Assembly: GCA_022376515.1 (NCBI GenBank)
Contig: WTXI01000010.1
Location: 248,001 to 312,000 of the forward strand
Direction: 5' to 3'
DNA: 64,000 nucleotides
Source of the DNA: Lactifluus volemus
Taxonomy: Eukaryota; Basidiomycota; Agaricomycetes; Russulales; Russulaceae
Part shown: in pieces, positions 1-13,355 of the stretch
Position numbering within the stretch: position 1 is the stretch's first letter
Layout: every line of letters starts with the position of its first letter
Program-made: the position numbers and the translations under genes
Notes under the pieces: model-generated
The model's database searches: none
Told to the model about the DNA's origin: nothing
What the model saw: only the letters and a program-made list of their open reading frames with translations

Positions 1-255
1 GTCAGTAGTGGATAAAGGATAAGGGGAAATGAGAAACGGACTTGATAGATTGCTCAAGGTTGCGGAGGTTCTCGAGCCTGGTCATTTGAAAGTCGTTAAC
101 ATTGTGATTGTGCTTAAGTAGTGCAGTGTGGCTCAGAAGCATTTGATGTTGTGCTTCAAGCTCGTAAACCACGGGCCGAGCTGCTCCTGTATCAGAGAGG
201 CTACTTTCGCTTTGATCAATTCAGAGAGAGGATCAGTGTTCACGATGGGGGACGC
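1..255 (-). CDS. partial gene at left edge, short coiled-coil protein, unknown
   Basis: Minus-strand reading from an ATG at 255 gives MASPIVNTDPLSELIKAK followed by a helical stretch. About 90 nt in, a heptad-like segment (VYELEAQHQMLLSHTALLK) lies in a different frame from the first part. Either there is a one-base error near 170-180 or the first ATG is not the true start. Near the edge a GTCCGT donor is followed by a CTGAC branch-like sequence, so the gene probably continues outside the window after an intron. I do not recognise the family. A damaged copy is equally possible. Confidence 0.3.
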
Positions 256-1539
256 CATGAAGAATTAGCAATAGGTAGCCTGGTGTTGGGTGTTGGATAA
301 AAGTGTAGAGAAAAGGGTGCGTTATCCTGGGGGGGCAGAAATTTATACTGAGACTGCTAAGGCCGCCGAACACAATCCACAATTAACAAGCGAATGTGGC
401 GGTCCTGCCACATTTTCCTAAGAGGCCCTGGGCCAGGCGGAACGACCGCTTTGAGCCACTTGTCAAATACATGGGCCATTAGATAGAATAGCGTACACAA
501 GAAAGGGTATATCAAGCGTCATCTCACCTCCGATGCATCTTGAAACTCATCTGGGGTCGGAGGCAGAGTGCTGTTGCGCGGGCAGTTGAAAAAACTGGGC
601 GGTCAAGTGAAAATCAGCCCTTGACTGATATCACGACAATCTCTATCGCATCGCATTCTTTCCTTCCTCATAGAAAGAACGGGAGCGCGGCGAATGACAC
701 GAGGGGAGGAGGGGCAGCCTACCGGAAGATGCGGGCCGGGACGAGTCGGAAGTATGAGAAGACGGGGGCCGGCGATAGTAGAAGTGCCCGGATGAGGAAT
801 AATTGTATGAACCTGAACAAGCGCTTTCAGTCATGATTTCCCACTTTTGCGACTTGAGGATGACATCGGCAAGCTTACCGCGCCCTGGAGACAAGTCTGG
901 ACAAGTCTGCAAATCGGAAAGCGGCAAACTGTCAAGTGGATAGATGGGCGTGAGTACTGTACACGTTCGGTGTGATGGAGTGGTGACCTAATCACGCGAC
1001 GTAGATGAGGGTGCGCAGGCCAATGATTGAGTCGTCGATAGGCACGAACTGCGTCGAATGAAAACGTCAAGTAGCAGTACTATATTTTCTCAATGTTTTA
1101 TAGAGATGTCGTGTGCGTGGTGGTACTGTTCCCATCATGCGCGCCTAAAGAAGGCAGATAGCAGGCAAAGGCAGTTCTGCAAAGCAACGATGAGATGGGT
1201 GGATGAATAAGCCCTATTGTGGGTACGCAAGGTAGTTACCAAAGGAGTAGAAGTGCACTTTGGGGGACTAAATGAAAGACAGGGATTTGACATGCTGGTA
1301 ATGCAGGTTGACAGGTTCCTTGAACGATATCTGTTAAGCATTTATGTAGAGATTTACCAAATCTGCAATTTATTGGGCGGGAATTGAGCCGATGATGATG
1401 ATGATGGCTGTGGAGGTAACTGAGCGTGTGAGCGGCCCAAGCGTGAGCGGTTTCGTTCGTACCCTGAACCACGCACTCACGTCTAGTAAGAGCGACAAAG
1501 TCAATCCCGTCCATGCCATTAGGCCCTTTCTTAAATCCC
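256..1539. other. no recognisable gene
   Basis: Only short open frames (all about 100 codons or fewer) occur, with no family I recognise and no consistent codon pattern. A G-run occurs near 331. I see no repeat shared with the rest of the window. Confidence 0.5.
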
Positions 1540-1854
1540 ACTAGACCTTTTCTTTTTCTTTTCCTTTAATATCTTCTGGCAATGTCACTAGGTAAATTAG
1601 ACCTTCACCTAAACCCGTACCAGGGAGGGGTCCTTAACCCCTTCACACTTTCCTTTTTCTTTCACGCTCATCTACTCTGTCTTACCTCGTTCACTCACCT
1701 CACCTTTCTCTCTTAAACAGAAACATCAACTCGATCCATCCCAGTAACCGTCCTGTCTTCAAGGTTGTCTCCGCCCTCATCATCTCCCTCAGTGGACGCC
1801 ACACGCCATTCTTCCCTCACGACTACTCTCTCCCCTCAAGCAGAACCATTCACA
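1540..1854 (+). promoter_or_regulatory. pyrimidine-rich 5' region of the R3H-SUZ gene
   Basis: Long C/T-rich runs (about 1544-1575 and 1650-1760) lead to CACAATG at 1851-1857. Such tracts are usual upstream of well-expressed fungal genes. No TATA box is evident. The frame is open further upstream (from 1765) but contains no earlier ATG. Confidence 0.4.
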
Positions 1855-4372
1855 ATGCCATCCGTCTTATCTCCTCCCATAGCCATCGATAGCCCAGCTC
1901 CTTCTCCCTACCCCGCATCCAGCCCAACTCCAGCCGACACCGACAACAAAACTGACTCAATGGAAGTAGACCCAACAATCATCGAGGCGCTTAAAACCAA
2001 AGAGCGGATGTTTGTACTGCGTGTTGGCGAGGACATGGAACGACTTGTAAATGAACGCAAGTGAGTGTTACTCATTTCAATTCGCTCCTCAGTCGTCTGT
2101 CGCCTCTTGGGACGCCGTCCAATGACGACTATCTCATTCCGACCTGCTAACCATCTCAACTTGAAGGGGCCGCCTCGAAATTTTCACAGCGACATCGTAC
2201 CAGAGACTTCTCGTCCACAGATGCTCGGCTTACTACAAGGTCATTCCTGAAAGTGATTCAGGCTCAAAGAGTATATGGATCTCTTTTTGTATAGACAGTA
2301 GAATGTGATGCTCGCCTTTTCTTTTTCCGATCTCAACCTCTCATCTCTTTCTTCACAGTCCTTCAAAACGCATTTCCGACCTTGTCCCAGTGGAACAGTC
2401 AAAGCAGCCCGCCTTCAAAATCATGAGTCGGTCAGCCCAGGACCGTATCCGAGCGCAGTCACAATCTCGCACTGGTTCGGTCAACGGCGAAGATGCTGAA
2501 TCCTCAGACGTCGAGCCCTCTGAAGCTGGCAGCATCGGTGGACGCAACAGTGCACAAAATCGTCAAAAGAAAGCCCTCACCATGGAGGAACGTGAAGCTG
2601 CCTACAACGAGGCTCGATCACGTATCTTCATGGATTTTGAAGACAAGGCCAAAGACAAGGAAAATGACATGAGTGCGAGCTCATCCACCTTCAGTCTTGT
2701 TTCAGGTTCGGCATCTACTAGCGGAGGTGGAAGCAGTAGCGCAGGAGACATCGAGGATTCGATTAGCACTGCTCCAACCGAGAGTGAGTTTTCTGGCCCA
2801 GTAGCGCGTGAACCCAAGAGCGAGCGGCGCAATGGATCCGGCGCAAATTCCGCAGGCTCGTCCAGGTCAATGCTTCCTCCCAAACATCCGTCCAGTTCTC
2901 GTGGCTCGCGTGCGCCATCACCTTCATTCACTTACGCGTCTATCTACGACTCTGCTCCCAATACCATCCCGTATGATGCGGGCCAAGCACCGCCGATACC
3001 GCAACCCTACGCACAGTCATTCATGTATCCGTACTCCCCACCTCCACCACCAGGACAAGGTCCGGCTCAAAATTTCATGCCACCGGTACCGTACTATCCG
3101 TACGGATATACTCAGTCACCACCCCCATTACCACCACAACATCATACATCGAACTCTGATCCCTCGGGTTCTACGCCTGATCCTCAAACGCCTGGGCTCT
3201 TTGTCCCTTCACAGCAGATGATGTACATGCCCCCTTACCCTTGGCCTCCGAACCCAGCACCAGGAGTTCCTTCCGTGTCTCACACTGGCGCACCGTTGCT
3301 CCCACCTTCTCATCCATCGCAGTATCAGTTCCCACCACCATCCACTCAGCCGTACGGCGGATACAACATCCCCACCTATTATCCTACTATGCATTCACCC
3401 GCAAAGGCACAGCAGCCTCTCCAACACCCAACTCATCCCGTCAACATGGCAACGTTGCCACAAGGCAATGAGTTTGGCATTCGCGTGATGCCACCAACAA
3501 TAATGAATAATGATCACGTTGATCCGAGTGGAAGGAAACGAGGTAATTCCCGTGCTGGCAATGGCCCACCGAGTTATGGGTCTGGGTTCGGGTACCCGTT
3601 CGGATTACCAGGTGGAACAGCGGCAACGTCTCCAGTTGAGAATCATGCAAGTCCTGTTGGCCCGCGGCTTAATCATTCGATGCGACGGCCCTCAGGCACG
3701 TCAAACGGGAGCAGGACTCCAGGAGATGAAGCGTCAAGCGTCACGGTGAGTGGCATTTACGTATCCTTTTTACTAAACGCCCGACTTACTATCCCGCGCT
3801 CTCCGACCTGTTGATGACCGAATGATGATCATTGTCTCTGTTTCATGACAAATTGCCAAAATCAATGACGGATCTGCACATCGCAGTCATCGACCTCTTC
3901 CTCCTCCCGCACGACCTCCTCGCAGCACCCACTCCCGCCCCGCCCTGACTGGGCCGTCGGCCTCAAACCGAACCCGACGTTGCACCCAACGCGGCCATCT
4001 ACCCGCAATGGAGGTTCACGCAACCACTCTGCTAGTACACCAGCAGTGTCGTTACAAGCCGCGGACTTCCCACCTCTTGGTGGCGGCGCGCGCGCACCGC
4101 CGGGGCCAAGCGGTGTGTGGACAAGCGGTGCTGGGAAGGCTCGTGAACCGGGCGGTGGTGTGCACCGGGATAATGCTGCCAGCGCCCCCACTGGAACTAT
4201 AGGCGGTGCGGAAGCAGTGGAACGAACACCATCGAAAGGTATCATGTTGGCTCCTGGGCACAAGACATCGCGCGTGGCGTCTGCGCCCCCGCCCCCGCAT
4301 AGCGAAGATACTTTTGTCCAGGACGTAACGGATGGGTTGGGTGCACTAGCACTCAGTAAGGAGCAGTCATGA
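1855..4372 (+). CDS. R3H-SUZ domain RNA-binding protein
   Basis: Likely an mRNA-binding post-transcriptional regulator of the R3HDM/encore type, cytoplasmic. Exons 1855-2060, 2167-2304, 2359-3745 and 3887-4372 join in frame. The R3H domain crosses the first two introns: KERMFVLRVGEDMERLVNER, then SYQRLLVHRCSAYY (the R-x3-H core), then RIPSKRISDLVP. A SUZ motif follows (TMEEREAAYNEARSRIF). The long remainder is Pro/Ser/Tyr-rich and disordered, as in the family. Near the C-terminus LQAADFPPLGGG resembles the FPPL motif repeated in fungal relatives. The start is the first ATG of the open frame, in a CACAATG context. The second donor (GTGATG) is chosen because it alone restores R3H homology. No break seen. 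Confidence 0.88.
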
Positions 4373-6582
4373 CGCGCTCGACTGCTGCCTTTTTTTTTAT
4401 CAGTTCGAGGAGAGGGAGGTGTCAGTGTCTTATTTTCCTTTCGGTTGTTGATCGACATCGTACCAACTTTGGCGTACCATTTGGTTTGCTCATGGGTCTT
4501 GTCGGTAGTATTCCCGTGTCTTTCTTTTATTTTCCTCTTTGGTAGAGAGTGAATATAGCTGTGTGTATTCCTACCAGGAAATGGTCGTAGCAGTAGGTCG
4601 TTCGCATAAACCGAAGCTCAGAACACGTCACCACGGCAGTATATTCAGGCTTGTACAATCAAAACTGTGTATAGTACAGGTGTCGTGTAGAATTATTATA
4701 ATCACAGGTGAAAAACAAAGGAGGGTTCCATTGATACCGCCGCCCACTGGCATAAAAATCAGGGTCCAGCTGTCAAAATGTCGCGGCAAAGTTTTGAGGG
4801 TCTGATCGCCCTGCGGTGCATGCTGTTCCAATGCTCGAAAATGGTACTCTCTCATCTCGTAGCGCCCCGCCTGGAACCAGAAAAATGATTTACGTAGTTC
4901 ACGGTCATCATGATATGTGTGCAAATTCGATTTATCGATCATCATCATCATTATCATCATTATCACTTCCGGACGCCAGCGACCGATCACGATCATAGAC
5001 GTGTTACTAGTACTGCATTAAATCGGAAGGGTCCGACATTCAAAAAAGTTATCTCTCTCTCTGCGCACGGTTCGTTCATCCAGCTCCACTTGCTGTGCAG
5101 GTAGATAAAAAGAAAGATAAAGAGATTTTGACTCGGCTACCGGATGAGGTATGCTCATTGAATTATTAATAGCCCCGAAAATGGCCGAACCGACCTCCAT
5201 CGGACTGCTAGCTTCTCGTATTCTCTCGGATGTGTATGACTCAGAAGCCTGTGCCCAACGCGCACGGAGTCCTGGTAATTCTAGTATCCCAACACCTGGT
5301 ATTCGGTCGCACGAGCCTGAGGTCGGGTGTCGCTTTAACGCCAAGGATCTGGTTCACAATGGTCATGCTACTACGATCCCAGTGGTCACGTCCGCTAGTG
5401 CTTGTCCTCACTGGCAGCCTCCCCCCCCCTGAAGCATGGCACCTGAGGAACAAGATATGAGAAAAGGACAGCTGCATGTGAGCATCAGTGAAAAATGTCA
5501 GACATCACATCTGAAGGTATTTTTGATGCATCTAGACAACCCCTAAAAACTGGGGGTGTTTAGAACTGTTTAGGATCATTTGGCCCAGGGGACCATCCTA
5601 AGCAGCTCTGACTACCTCCAGTTTTAAAGAAAGGGTGGTTGCATCCCCAATACCTTAGATGACATCTTTTATCATTTCCCTGATTCTGATGCAGCAAGCT
5701 CAGGCTCTGGACTTGGTCATGCAATGGTCTGCTCCCCATGGGATCCTCCCCCCTTTTTTTTCTGGTCACATTTCAAAGGGAAAAATCTCAGACTCAGACT
5801 CACTGGCATGCTCTAAAGAACCATGACTAGCCAGGCACAGTCCCTAGTTGTACTCAGGCAAAGAACTGCAATACCACTAGATCAAAGGGCAGCATAGTCA
5901 TCAGCAACTCGGTGTTCAAGCTTGCCGCCGGCAGCTTCGATGCTTCGTATCGTAGCTGGCGGAGAAGATGTCAGCTTCTGGTCTAGCGAAGCTGAAGACC
6001 TGCCGCCTGGGATTGGAGGCCCGGGGGCAACGACATGGTCTTCCAATCGTGATCTACACCGCTGGGACAATGTCGCTTCTGCTAGAAATTTTGACCCTGC
6101 TTCGCTTCTCGGGATCACTATACGCATAGCGCTAGGGGTGACTGAGACTGAGGCTCCATCCAAAGGACCAAGTGGTGCGTAAAGCTCCACCACTAAGAGG
6201 ACCTTGCAATAGAAGGGGGGGGGCGGAGGGGGGGAGCATTTCTTGGATCACGACGACCCCTTTCCACCTAAATTTATGCAACTTGACCTGAAACGTGATT
6301 TAATTTCGTATGGCAGGCCCAGGCAGGGCGGCGCAGAAATTTGAGGGTAGCGGGGCCCTGCATGGCGGACATAATTAGATTATGACTTTCGAACTCATCA
6401 ATTCCACTCCGCTCGTTTATGTAGCGGAAACGGTGTTTTCCAAAATTGACCAAAGGAAGCGATGCAAATAGAAGAGACGGAATCTCATGACCCGGAATCA
6501 CAAAGAATGCGGTGAACGGGAACTTGAAGGTTGCACCGTAGGTATTTCACTACTAGCATTGATAAGGTCATGTTCCCCCTAA
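4373..6582. other. intergenic, no supported gene
   Basis: The first ~150 bp are probably 3' UTR. Short frames at 5151-5432 (+) and 5882-6193 (-) have no recognisable homology. The 5540-5880 stretch differs in composition from its surroundings and contains a G/C-run-rich segment, so it may be a worn repeat. A G-rich run occurs at 6211-6236. Confidence 0.4.
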
Positions 6583-8720
6583 TTAGCCTTCCATGTCAAC
6601 GAGCTTAGCCTTATCCACTTCAATTTCCTGCTCTTCCTCATCCTCATCCGCATCATCTACCTCAGTCCTACTGTTCGGCACAATGTCCGCAACATCAAAG
6701 CGTTTCCTCTCTCGGAATGGGTTCTTCCTCTGTTCACTTTTCTTGACCACCGCCGCCGCAGGAATAACACCCTTTGGATTGAAATAGAGAAGGTCGTCGC
6801 CGGAATAGGCATCAGTCGATCGAACCCAGGCATCGTATCTAGGTATTCATGTCAAAATATACGACCACAGAATGACATATAGCGACACCTACACAGCCTT
6901 CCGGTCCTCAATTTCTCGCATTCGGTCATATATATACGTCTGTTTGAATCTCTCAGTTTGCTCACGATAGATATCAAAGTTGACAAGCGGTCGGAAGTCT
7001 GGATCTTCTGGCGATAGCTTCTCGTTTACGTTCTCTACCTTTCGGTTGTACGATTCAAAAATCGGTTGTTCGAGCAAAAGGCCAAGAGATGGCATCTTGG
7101 GAATAAAAACCTGTCGTGGCCCGTACAACTTGGGATAGATGTGTCAGACATCTACCAATAGCCAGAAGCGTCTACCTCAACGCACTTCTTCGACGATTTG
7201 AGGGGGTGTACCCGTGCGACAGCATAGAACTAACGCCGAGACCATTTTGCGCTGTGGGGTAAAGCGCCGTGAGTGTAAACGCGACGCGTTTTGCTGCGCA
7301 AACGCACGATCTGTCGAGAGGGTAAGCAGAAAGCCCACGTTCTGTAACGACCAGGTACCTGGTGAAGCATGAAACTCTGGCCATGGAACATAACACTAAT
7401 CCATTCAGTGTTACCGTAAACAGCCGGGTCGGAAATCTATCCCTTTATGAGATCCGGCCAACCCATTTCAGCCAGCGACTCACTTCGATCTTCTTCATAT
7501 GCCTCTGAGTGCTTCTGTCACTGAACTCACGGCCTACTGTGAAATTGTGGAAGTTACGAGTGCCTTCAAACTTCTTTGCGATTTCCCGTAATCTGCAAAC
7601 AGCCTCCGGGCTCGTGCGAAATCGACGTTTCCTTTGTAGATCGTCCTCCTTTGATGAGTTGGGGAGAGAATCAACCCAGAAATCATGAAAGCTATCAGGA
7701 AATACACAAGCACTGGATGAGCCGTCTGACGACGGGATTGCCTGGCGGCGGAATGTTTCGTATAGTCCACTGCCAGGTTTTGGTGGGATGAGGAGGTAAG
7801 TTGGAAAGAAGTACGTGTATTTGCGGCTATCACAGGATCTATCGACTCCGAAATAAATGTGAGCATACTTTTCGGGGGGAGAAACACGCGTACGTTCGGG
7901 CGTTGAATGAGTTTTGCACTCGGATGATGCCCCAAACGCGGATCTCAGGCGGCAGTAGCTCATTGACTGCGGAGACTACATCCGGAACGTCTGGTATCTG
8001 AGTGATCAACTTGAGGGATACGAGGTTTCCAGCTGCATGTACCCCTGCGTCCGTACGAGCGGCACGCGCAAGAGCAACTTTTGTGGGATCATCCGCATTA
8101 TCTGATGACACGGCGCCGACTCTCACGAGCGCGTCGAACAACACTCCTTCTATCGTACGTGCATTTGGCTGACTGAGAAAGTGTGGCCCACGTCAGAGTG
8201 GTACTTATGAGATTGAGATAGCGTATACGAGAGACTCTCACATCTGCATACCCGCGCACCCTGTCCCACAAAAACCGAGCAGGATTGCAGACTGACGTTT
8301 CGGAAGACGAGGAGCCTTGTCTGCCGTGTCTTCAGTGTCAGCTTTAGAGACATCTGCGCCAGTTTCGTTCCTCTCTGGACGAGTTCCGCGTCGTCGCCCG
8401 ACGTTCTTGGTGCCCTTCTCCTTTCCTTGACGAGACTTTGAGTATCCCGCCGCGTCGCGTCGCTTGTTGGGTTTCTTATTGCCATGGGGGTCGTCTGTAC
8501 TGGAACCTAAGGGGTCGGGGCCTGTGGTTGAGTGTATATCTAGTTTGACGCGTTTGGGGCTGCCTGGTGACGTCTCTTCATCGCAGCGGTGTTTGACAGG
8601 ACTTGTAATGGGCGTGTCGGTATCCTCACCCATTGTGTTACTACACAGGTAGACCCTTAAATTGTTGGACAGGGAGGTCAACTGATTGACGAGTGGACGA
8701 ACGATGACGGGCCGTAACAT
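6583..8720 (-). CDS. PUS1: tRNA pseudouridine synthase (Pus1/TruA family)
   Basis: Isomerises uridines to pseudouridine in tRNAs (and some snRNA/mRNA sites), in the nucleus. Visible blocks in order: a basic, acidic-patched N-terminus; [31 protein letters not shown] (across intron 1); the catalytic motif [12 protein letters not shown] with the nucleophilic Asp; [35 protein letters not shown] followed by RKM; then [19 protein letters not shown]. The C-terminus is Lys/Asp/Glu-rich and ends VDMEG. At least five introns; the one after FMLHQ (near 7260-7370) is the least certain join. The start is the ATG at 8720; a later ATG before GEDTDTP is an alternative. It lies 81 bp downstream of the xylulokinase stop on the same strand. 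Confidence 0.9.
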
Positions 8721-8801
8721 CTGACGACCTGATTAGGCCAGGTCCTTCACTGGCGAAAACTTGAACGAGGTTGAATTATCCTACTTTCTCACATGCTTTT
8801 A

Positions 8802-10599
8802 CTACAAATTCTCACAAAGCTTGTATGTTTTGACTAATCCATCGTACACCTTCGTGATCTCTTCATCAGGTTCCGCAACCAATTTCATCCGCTCAGCATC
8901 ACCAGCACGCATTTGCTCAAACGATTGGGTGACTCCACTGTTCGATAGCCACCAAGCGTACCGCGCGAGCAGTGCACCGCCTGTAGCAGCAGCTTCGGAT
9001 GTGTCCTCAGCAACATAAGCTGGAATTCCAAATAGATCCGCAGCGAGTTGGCGGATCGTAGGATTCATCGAGGCACCGCCCGTCAGCACGAGACGGCGCG
9101 GACGAGGCGCATCTTGCTGAAGGATCGCTGCTACGCGTGCTCGAATGGAGAGCAGTTGTGACTCGAGAATCGCTCGTGGATGCACCGTGCCTGGCAACGT
9201 TTCGATAGGAGTCGGTGTTGCAGTGTCGTCTTTGGATTTGAAGTAGAAGCTGCCGACGACATTGGGCGGAATGATCTCGGGAAGTGGAAAGTAGAGACCC
9301 CAATAACCATCATTTCCAGGAGGCATGGCCGATACCAGTTCGTTGAAGCGAGCCCAGTCACCATTTGCGTATTCGTTGCGAACCTTTTCGCGCGCCAGAG
9401 AGCCGTTCTTGTAGCATAACATGGCAATGTGAGCACCGATAGTGGTCGGGTGTGCAAGGAGGTGAGACGTCGTAAAGCGAGCCGGAGGTGTATCAGATGG
9501 TGCTATTGCGAGAAGGAAAGTAGTTGAGGTCCCGAGCGAAAGCACGGCGTCCCCTGGAGTCGACAAGGCCACCATCGTCGCGGGGTTATCTCCAGTGAAA
9601 GGGGTAACAACACAGTCTGAAGTACAGCTGTTAGCACTGCATTCTCTATCATAGGTACGGTTTTGATGCCGTTTACCTGGGTGGAAACCCCATCGCTCGA
9701 CCCACCAACTGGTGACTTTACCCAGAACAGTACCGCCAGATACAGGCTCTGGTCCAATTTTGGTCCTCAGTTCGGGTCCCCCGCAAGCTTGGAGAAGACG
9801 TTCGTCCCATTTTCCGGACAGAACGTCCATCAAGTTCATACCACTTGCATCAGAAACCTCGACGGGAGCGATGAAGCCCAGAAAGAGTGAAGGCAAGAAT
9901 GACGAGACAAGCGATATTCTGGACGTTCTCTCATACTCATGAGGTTTCAACCTTCGGATCTAGAGACAGGTCTCGTGTAATCTAGACTGCAGAAGCAGGC
10001 ACAAATGGCGCGGACCTTCTTGATCTGTGTGCCCGTAAAACGTTCGTACGCGCGGCTACCCGTGAGGTCTGCCAGCGCCTGAGGGCCACCAATTATCTCC
10101 TCAAGTTCACGGCATTCTCGTGTCGTAGACGAGTCTTGCCAGATGGGCGAGTCGTGGATAGAGAAGGCATGAGGACCAAGTTGCGAGAGTAGCGTCTTTA
10201 AGGGGTTCAGTGAAGCGAGCACATCGTCTGCCATGTTCGACCAATAAACTGAGCCATGTTGCTGTGGAATAGGGCCCAGAGTCATCGATCACGTAGATCA
10301 GGTAGCGTCTGTGTACGTACCTGACCTGCACCTGAGACAGCGCGGATCCGACGAAAGTCAACGCCTGCATCTTTCATGCGCTGCAGAATAAGATCGATTG
10401 CCTCGACCCACATCGCCACGGGCGATGTGACTTGATTGTCCTCAGGACCGTGTGTAGCACCATTCGTTGTGCCATACTGAGGTAGGTCCCTGTCAAAACC
10501 TACCGCCAAGTTATGTACCACTATTGCCTTCTCGTTGATGAGAAGCGCCTTGAGCTGCTGAGTCGACAGGTCGATCCCAAGAAAGAGGGGTTCAGACAT
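8802..10599 (-). CDS. XKS1: D-xylulose kinase (FGGY family)
   Basis: Phosphorylates D-xylulose to xylulose-5-phosphate, feeding pentoses into the pentose-phosphate pathway, cytosolic. The N-terminal FGGY fold shows LFLGIDLSTQQLKALL, then AVSGAGQQHGSVYW (across intron 1, substrate-binding region) and TGSRAYERFTGTQIKK. The C-terminal half shows TGDNPATMVALSTPGD, LSLGTSTTFLL, YFPLPEIIPP and LVLTGGASMNPTIRQ, the ATP-binding GG motif. Exon 1 is 10599-10321, exon 2 starts at 10261, and two further introns lie near 9950-10010 and 9615-9680. The start is the ATG at 10599 directly before the conserved first strand. Full length, no lesion seen. Confidence 0.92.
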
Positions 10600-10900
10600 A
10601 GTGATTGATGGACGGAAATTCTGCTGGCCACTATTATGAGCATCTTCAACTTGAAGGAGTAAGTTAATTTTAGAGTTAATTGTTTGTTGTAGCTTATTCT
10701 CCAATAAATTACTTATCAATATTCGTCTACTCCCCACCCTCAGGAACACTCTGATGACCCCGACGATTCAAGGAAATTTAGGTATTGTAAATGATATATA
10801 TGATTACAAGAGTGCAGAGAGCTGATAACAATGCATACGTATGATATAGCAACAGGTGCTGTGGTAGGATGAGAACAAGAAGACATCACAGACTATCGTG
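10600..10900. other. intergenic, xylulokinase promoter and PIF1 3' flank
   Basis: An A/T-richer stretch with no open frame. It holds the upstream region of the xylulokinase gene and the 3' flank of the PIF1 gene. Confidence 0.4.
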
Positions 10901-13355
10901 TCAAAGCTCAATGATTTCGTCATCCGAGTCTTCAACTGAGATAGTAAGCGTCTCTAAGTTTGCGCTCCATTCCTTGACCCTTTCATGTACGAACACCTGA
11001 ACATGACGATGAGTAGAATTCGAAACCTGACAAAAGTTCTTGCCTTGCTAGGGCTGAAATTCAGGACCTGCAGACCTTCAAGAGATGTAGCACGAGAAAG
11101 TGCGACGTAGGCTTGACCTGAGCAAAGTTGACATGAACGATCAATCCAAGTAAAGAGGACTAGAAGAGGACGTGGCGTGCCTTTCTCGAAGACCTTCGCG
11201 AGGTCTACCTTTACCCTTTCCAGTGTCTGACCCTGGGACTTGTGTATAGACATTGCCCACGCCAAAATAAGAGGGTACTGCCACGTCATAATGAATGCGT
11301 AGCAAGTGGGCACAAAGACATAGAGACATACCTGGGTTCGTGACGCCTGAATGTCACCGTTCGGTAATTCTACTTTCCACGTCTCTGTTTCAAGCATTAC
11401 CTGTCGTATCCCGCCCCCAGGAACGTTGAAGTCGACAACTGGCTTCTTGTTTCTGGCTTCGTCGAGTGACAGCGCTTTGATGACCCCTGCCTTTCGGGGG
11501 CCCTCTTCCATTGGAAACTCTGCGTCCGAATCCCCGCCAAACACGCTGGGGGCCTTGAATGCGACGACGATGCCCATGCTTCCGTTGACAAGCGTCTCGT
11601 CAATATTCTTAATGAGCATCACTTGAGCACCGACGGCCAGATGTAATGTTTGTTGTGCCATAAAATTCTCGAGGAGTTTCTGTCTCTGTTCACCTACGGC
11701 TATTCCGCCATCCTTAGCATGATACGTATGACTCTCTCCGCGGAGGCGGCTCATTCGTAGATTATTGGAATTATCTACGTCTTGACGGCGCGGGAAGCTG
11801 TAACGAGTTCAAAAAAGGAAGCATGTCGATTTCGAAACGCCTACTTACAGCTCAGTTGGCCCGATGCCGTCTTCGTATATGATTTCCCTTGACAATTGCC
11901 GAAATCTTGCGGTAGATCTTTGAGACAACGTTCCATAGCGCATTTCATTCAACATTTTGACGAACTCTAGATTGTTTTTGGAATCAATCAAGCCGGCATG
12001 AAACTCGACTTCGTACCCTCGTCCTTTTGTCGAAAGACCTTCGTGAGCTTGATTGCCCTTTGGATTGCCTGCCCCCAAGCAGCAGCTTCGAAGGCGAACC
12101 ACATAGGCTTATTTCCTCTGTTGACTGGGGGTAGCTGGAAGAAATCACCGGTGATGACGAGCTACATAATCACGTCAAGAAAGGTCAACAACAATGCTGA
12201 AACGCATCTACCTGAATGCCTCCAAAGGGTTCATCATGCTTATTCCTGATCTTGCAACCGATTTTATCCAACTTGTCAAAAAGCTCACCGTCGATCATCG
12301 AGACTAGAGGGGTTGTCACATCTGGGTCGTGCAAAACTAAACACGCTCACCTTCGTCAATGATAAGGACTTCAGTCCGACACCACCTGGAGCTAGCTTTC
12401 CTATTCTTCTTGATCTTTTCAACGAGAGTGTCGACATTCTCTACGCCGAGGCCGATTCCAGCGAACGAATGGATCGTCATGCCGCCGATGTTACAAGCAG
12501 CGATGCCTATATAAAACCTTAGGACTATAGGGGTAGACAATGAAGAGAAGCGTAGATACCAGTGGAAGCAGTTACCGCGACCGCCTCAGGTGTCCTTACA
12601 AATTTTTTATGCAAGGTTTTGATAATCTCGCGGAGAAGAACAGACTTGCCGGTCCCTAAATGTGCAAGTCAGTACCCTTGAAACCTTATGATAGAAAGCG
12701 GGTGGATATATGCTACGAGATGGGCGCTCAAAGACCGGAGCCAGAGAAAGTACGTTATTTTAAGCAGGAGACCAAAAAAAGAGGTCGACTATAGCATTGA
12801 CAAAGGATATGTATGGCACAGGGATAACATACCTGCACTTCCAGTGTAAAAGATGGATTTCTGCTCCATGACTAGCTCTAGAATCTGTTTTTGCTCGTGG
12901 CTTAATGATATTTCAGGGGGTCGTCGGACAGGTTTCTGCTCGGAAGGATCACCAGTTGACAAATCGATTGGTAGAGAGCTAATCATGAAGGAGCGTGATT
13001 TAGGATACATTGAAGAGTGAGAAAATGCGTGGGGCTTCATTTGAGTAGACGACTCCGGCTCAGTCCATGAGCTGGGAAGTTGGCGCTTCTTGGAAGGTGG
13101 GTCTGGGTCAAACGGAAGAGAGCGCTTTTGCGATGAGATATCCAATGATGACGAAGAAAGAGCAGCCTTTTCAGCTTCACGACTAGCAACGCCATCCTGA
13201 ATGGCCTTCCTAAGGGAGTCTGAAAGTGTGCTCCGCTTGGTGGCAGTGGCAGTGTTAGGCACAGAAGCGGGAGAGAGTTCCATCGTTTTGTTGGAAGAAA
13301 AGTCACGCTTGACGGTGGCAAGGCCTGAGCGCGGCTGTCGTTCGAGTTGCGTCAT
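10901..13355 (-). CDS. PIF1: PIF1-family 5'-3' DNA helicase
   Basis: ATP-dependent helicase acting on G-quadruplexes, telomeres, replication forks and mitochondrial DNA. Blocks in order: a disordered N-terminus; [15 protein letters not shown]; Walker [15 protein letters not shown] split by an intron near 12650-12830; [14 protein letters not shown]; Walker [87 protein letters not shown]; and [16 protein letters not shown]. It ends in an acidic tail ([11 protein letters not shown]). The ATG at 13355 is chosen because frames upstream have no ATG. The N-terminus is not a strong mitochondrial presequence. No Rep or OTU domain is attached, so this is a host gene rather than a Helitron. Confidence 0.9.

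Noticed and set aside
10901..13355. PIF1 as the helicase of a Helitron that spread the APN2-tail units
   Set aside because: No Rep endonuclease or zinc-finger domain is attached, it has a normal host intron pattern, and it is distant from the units.
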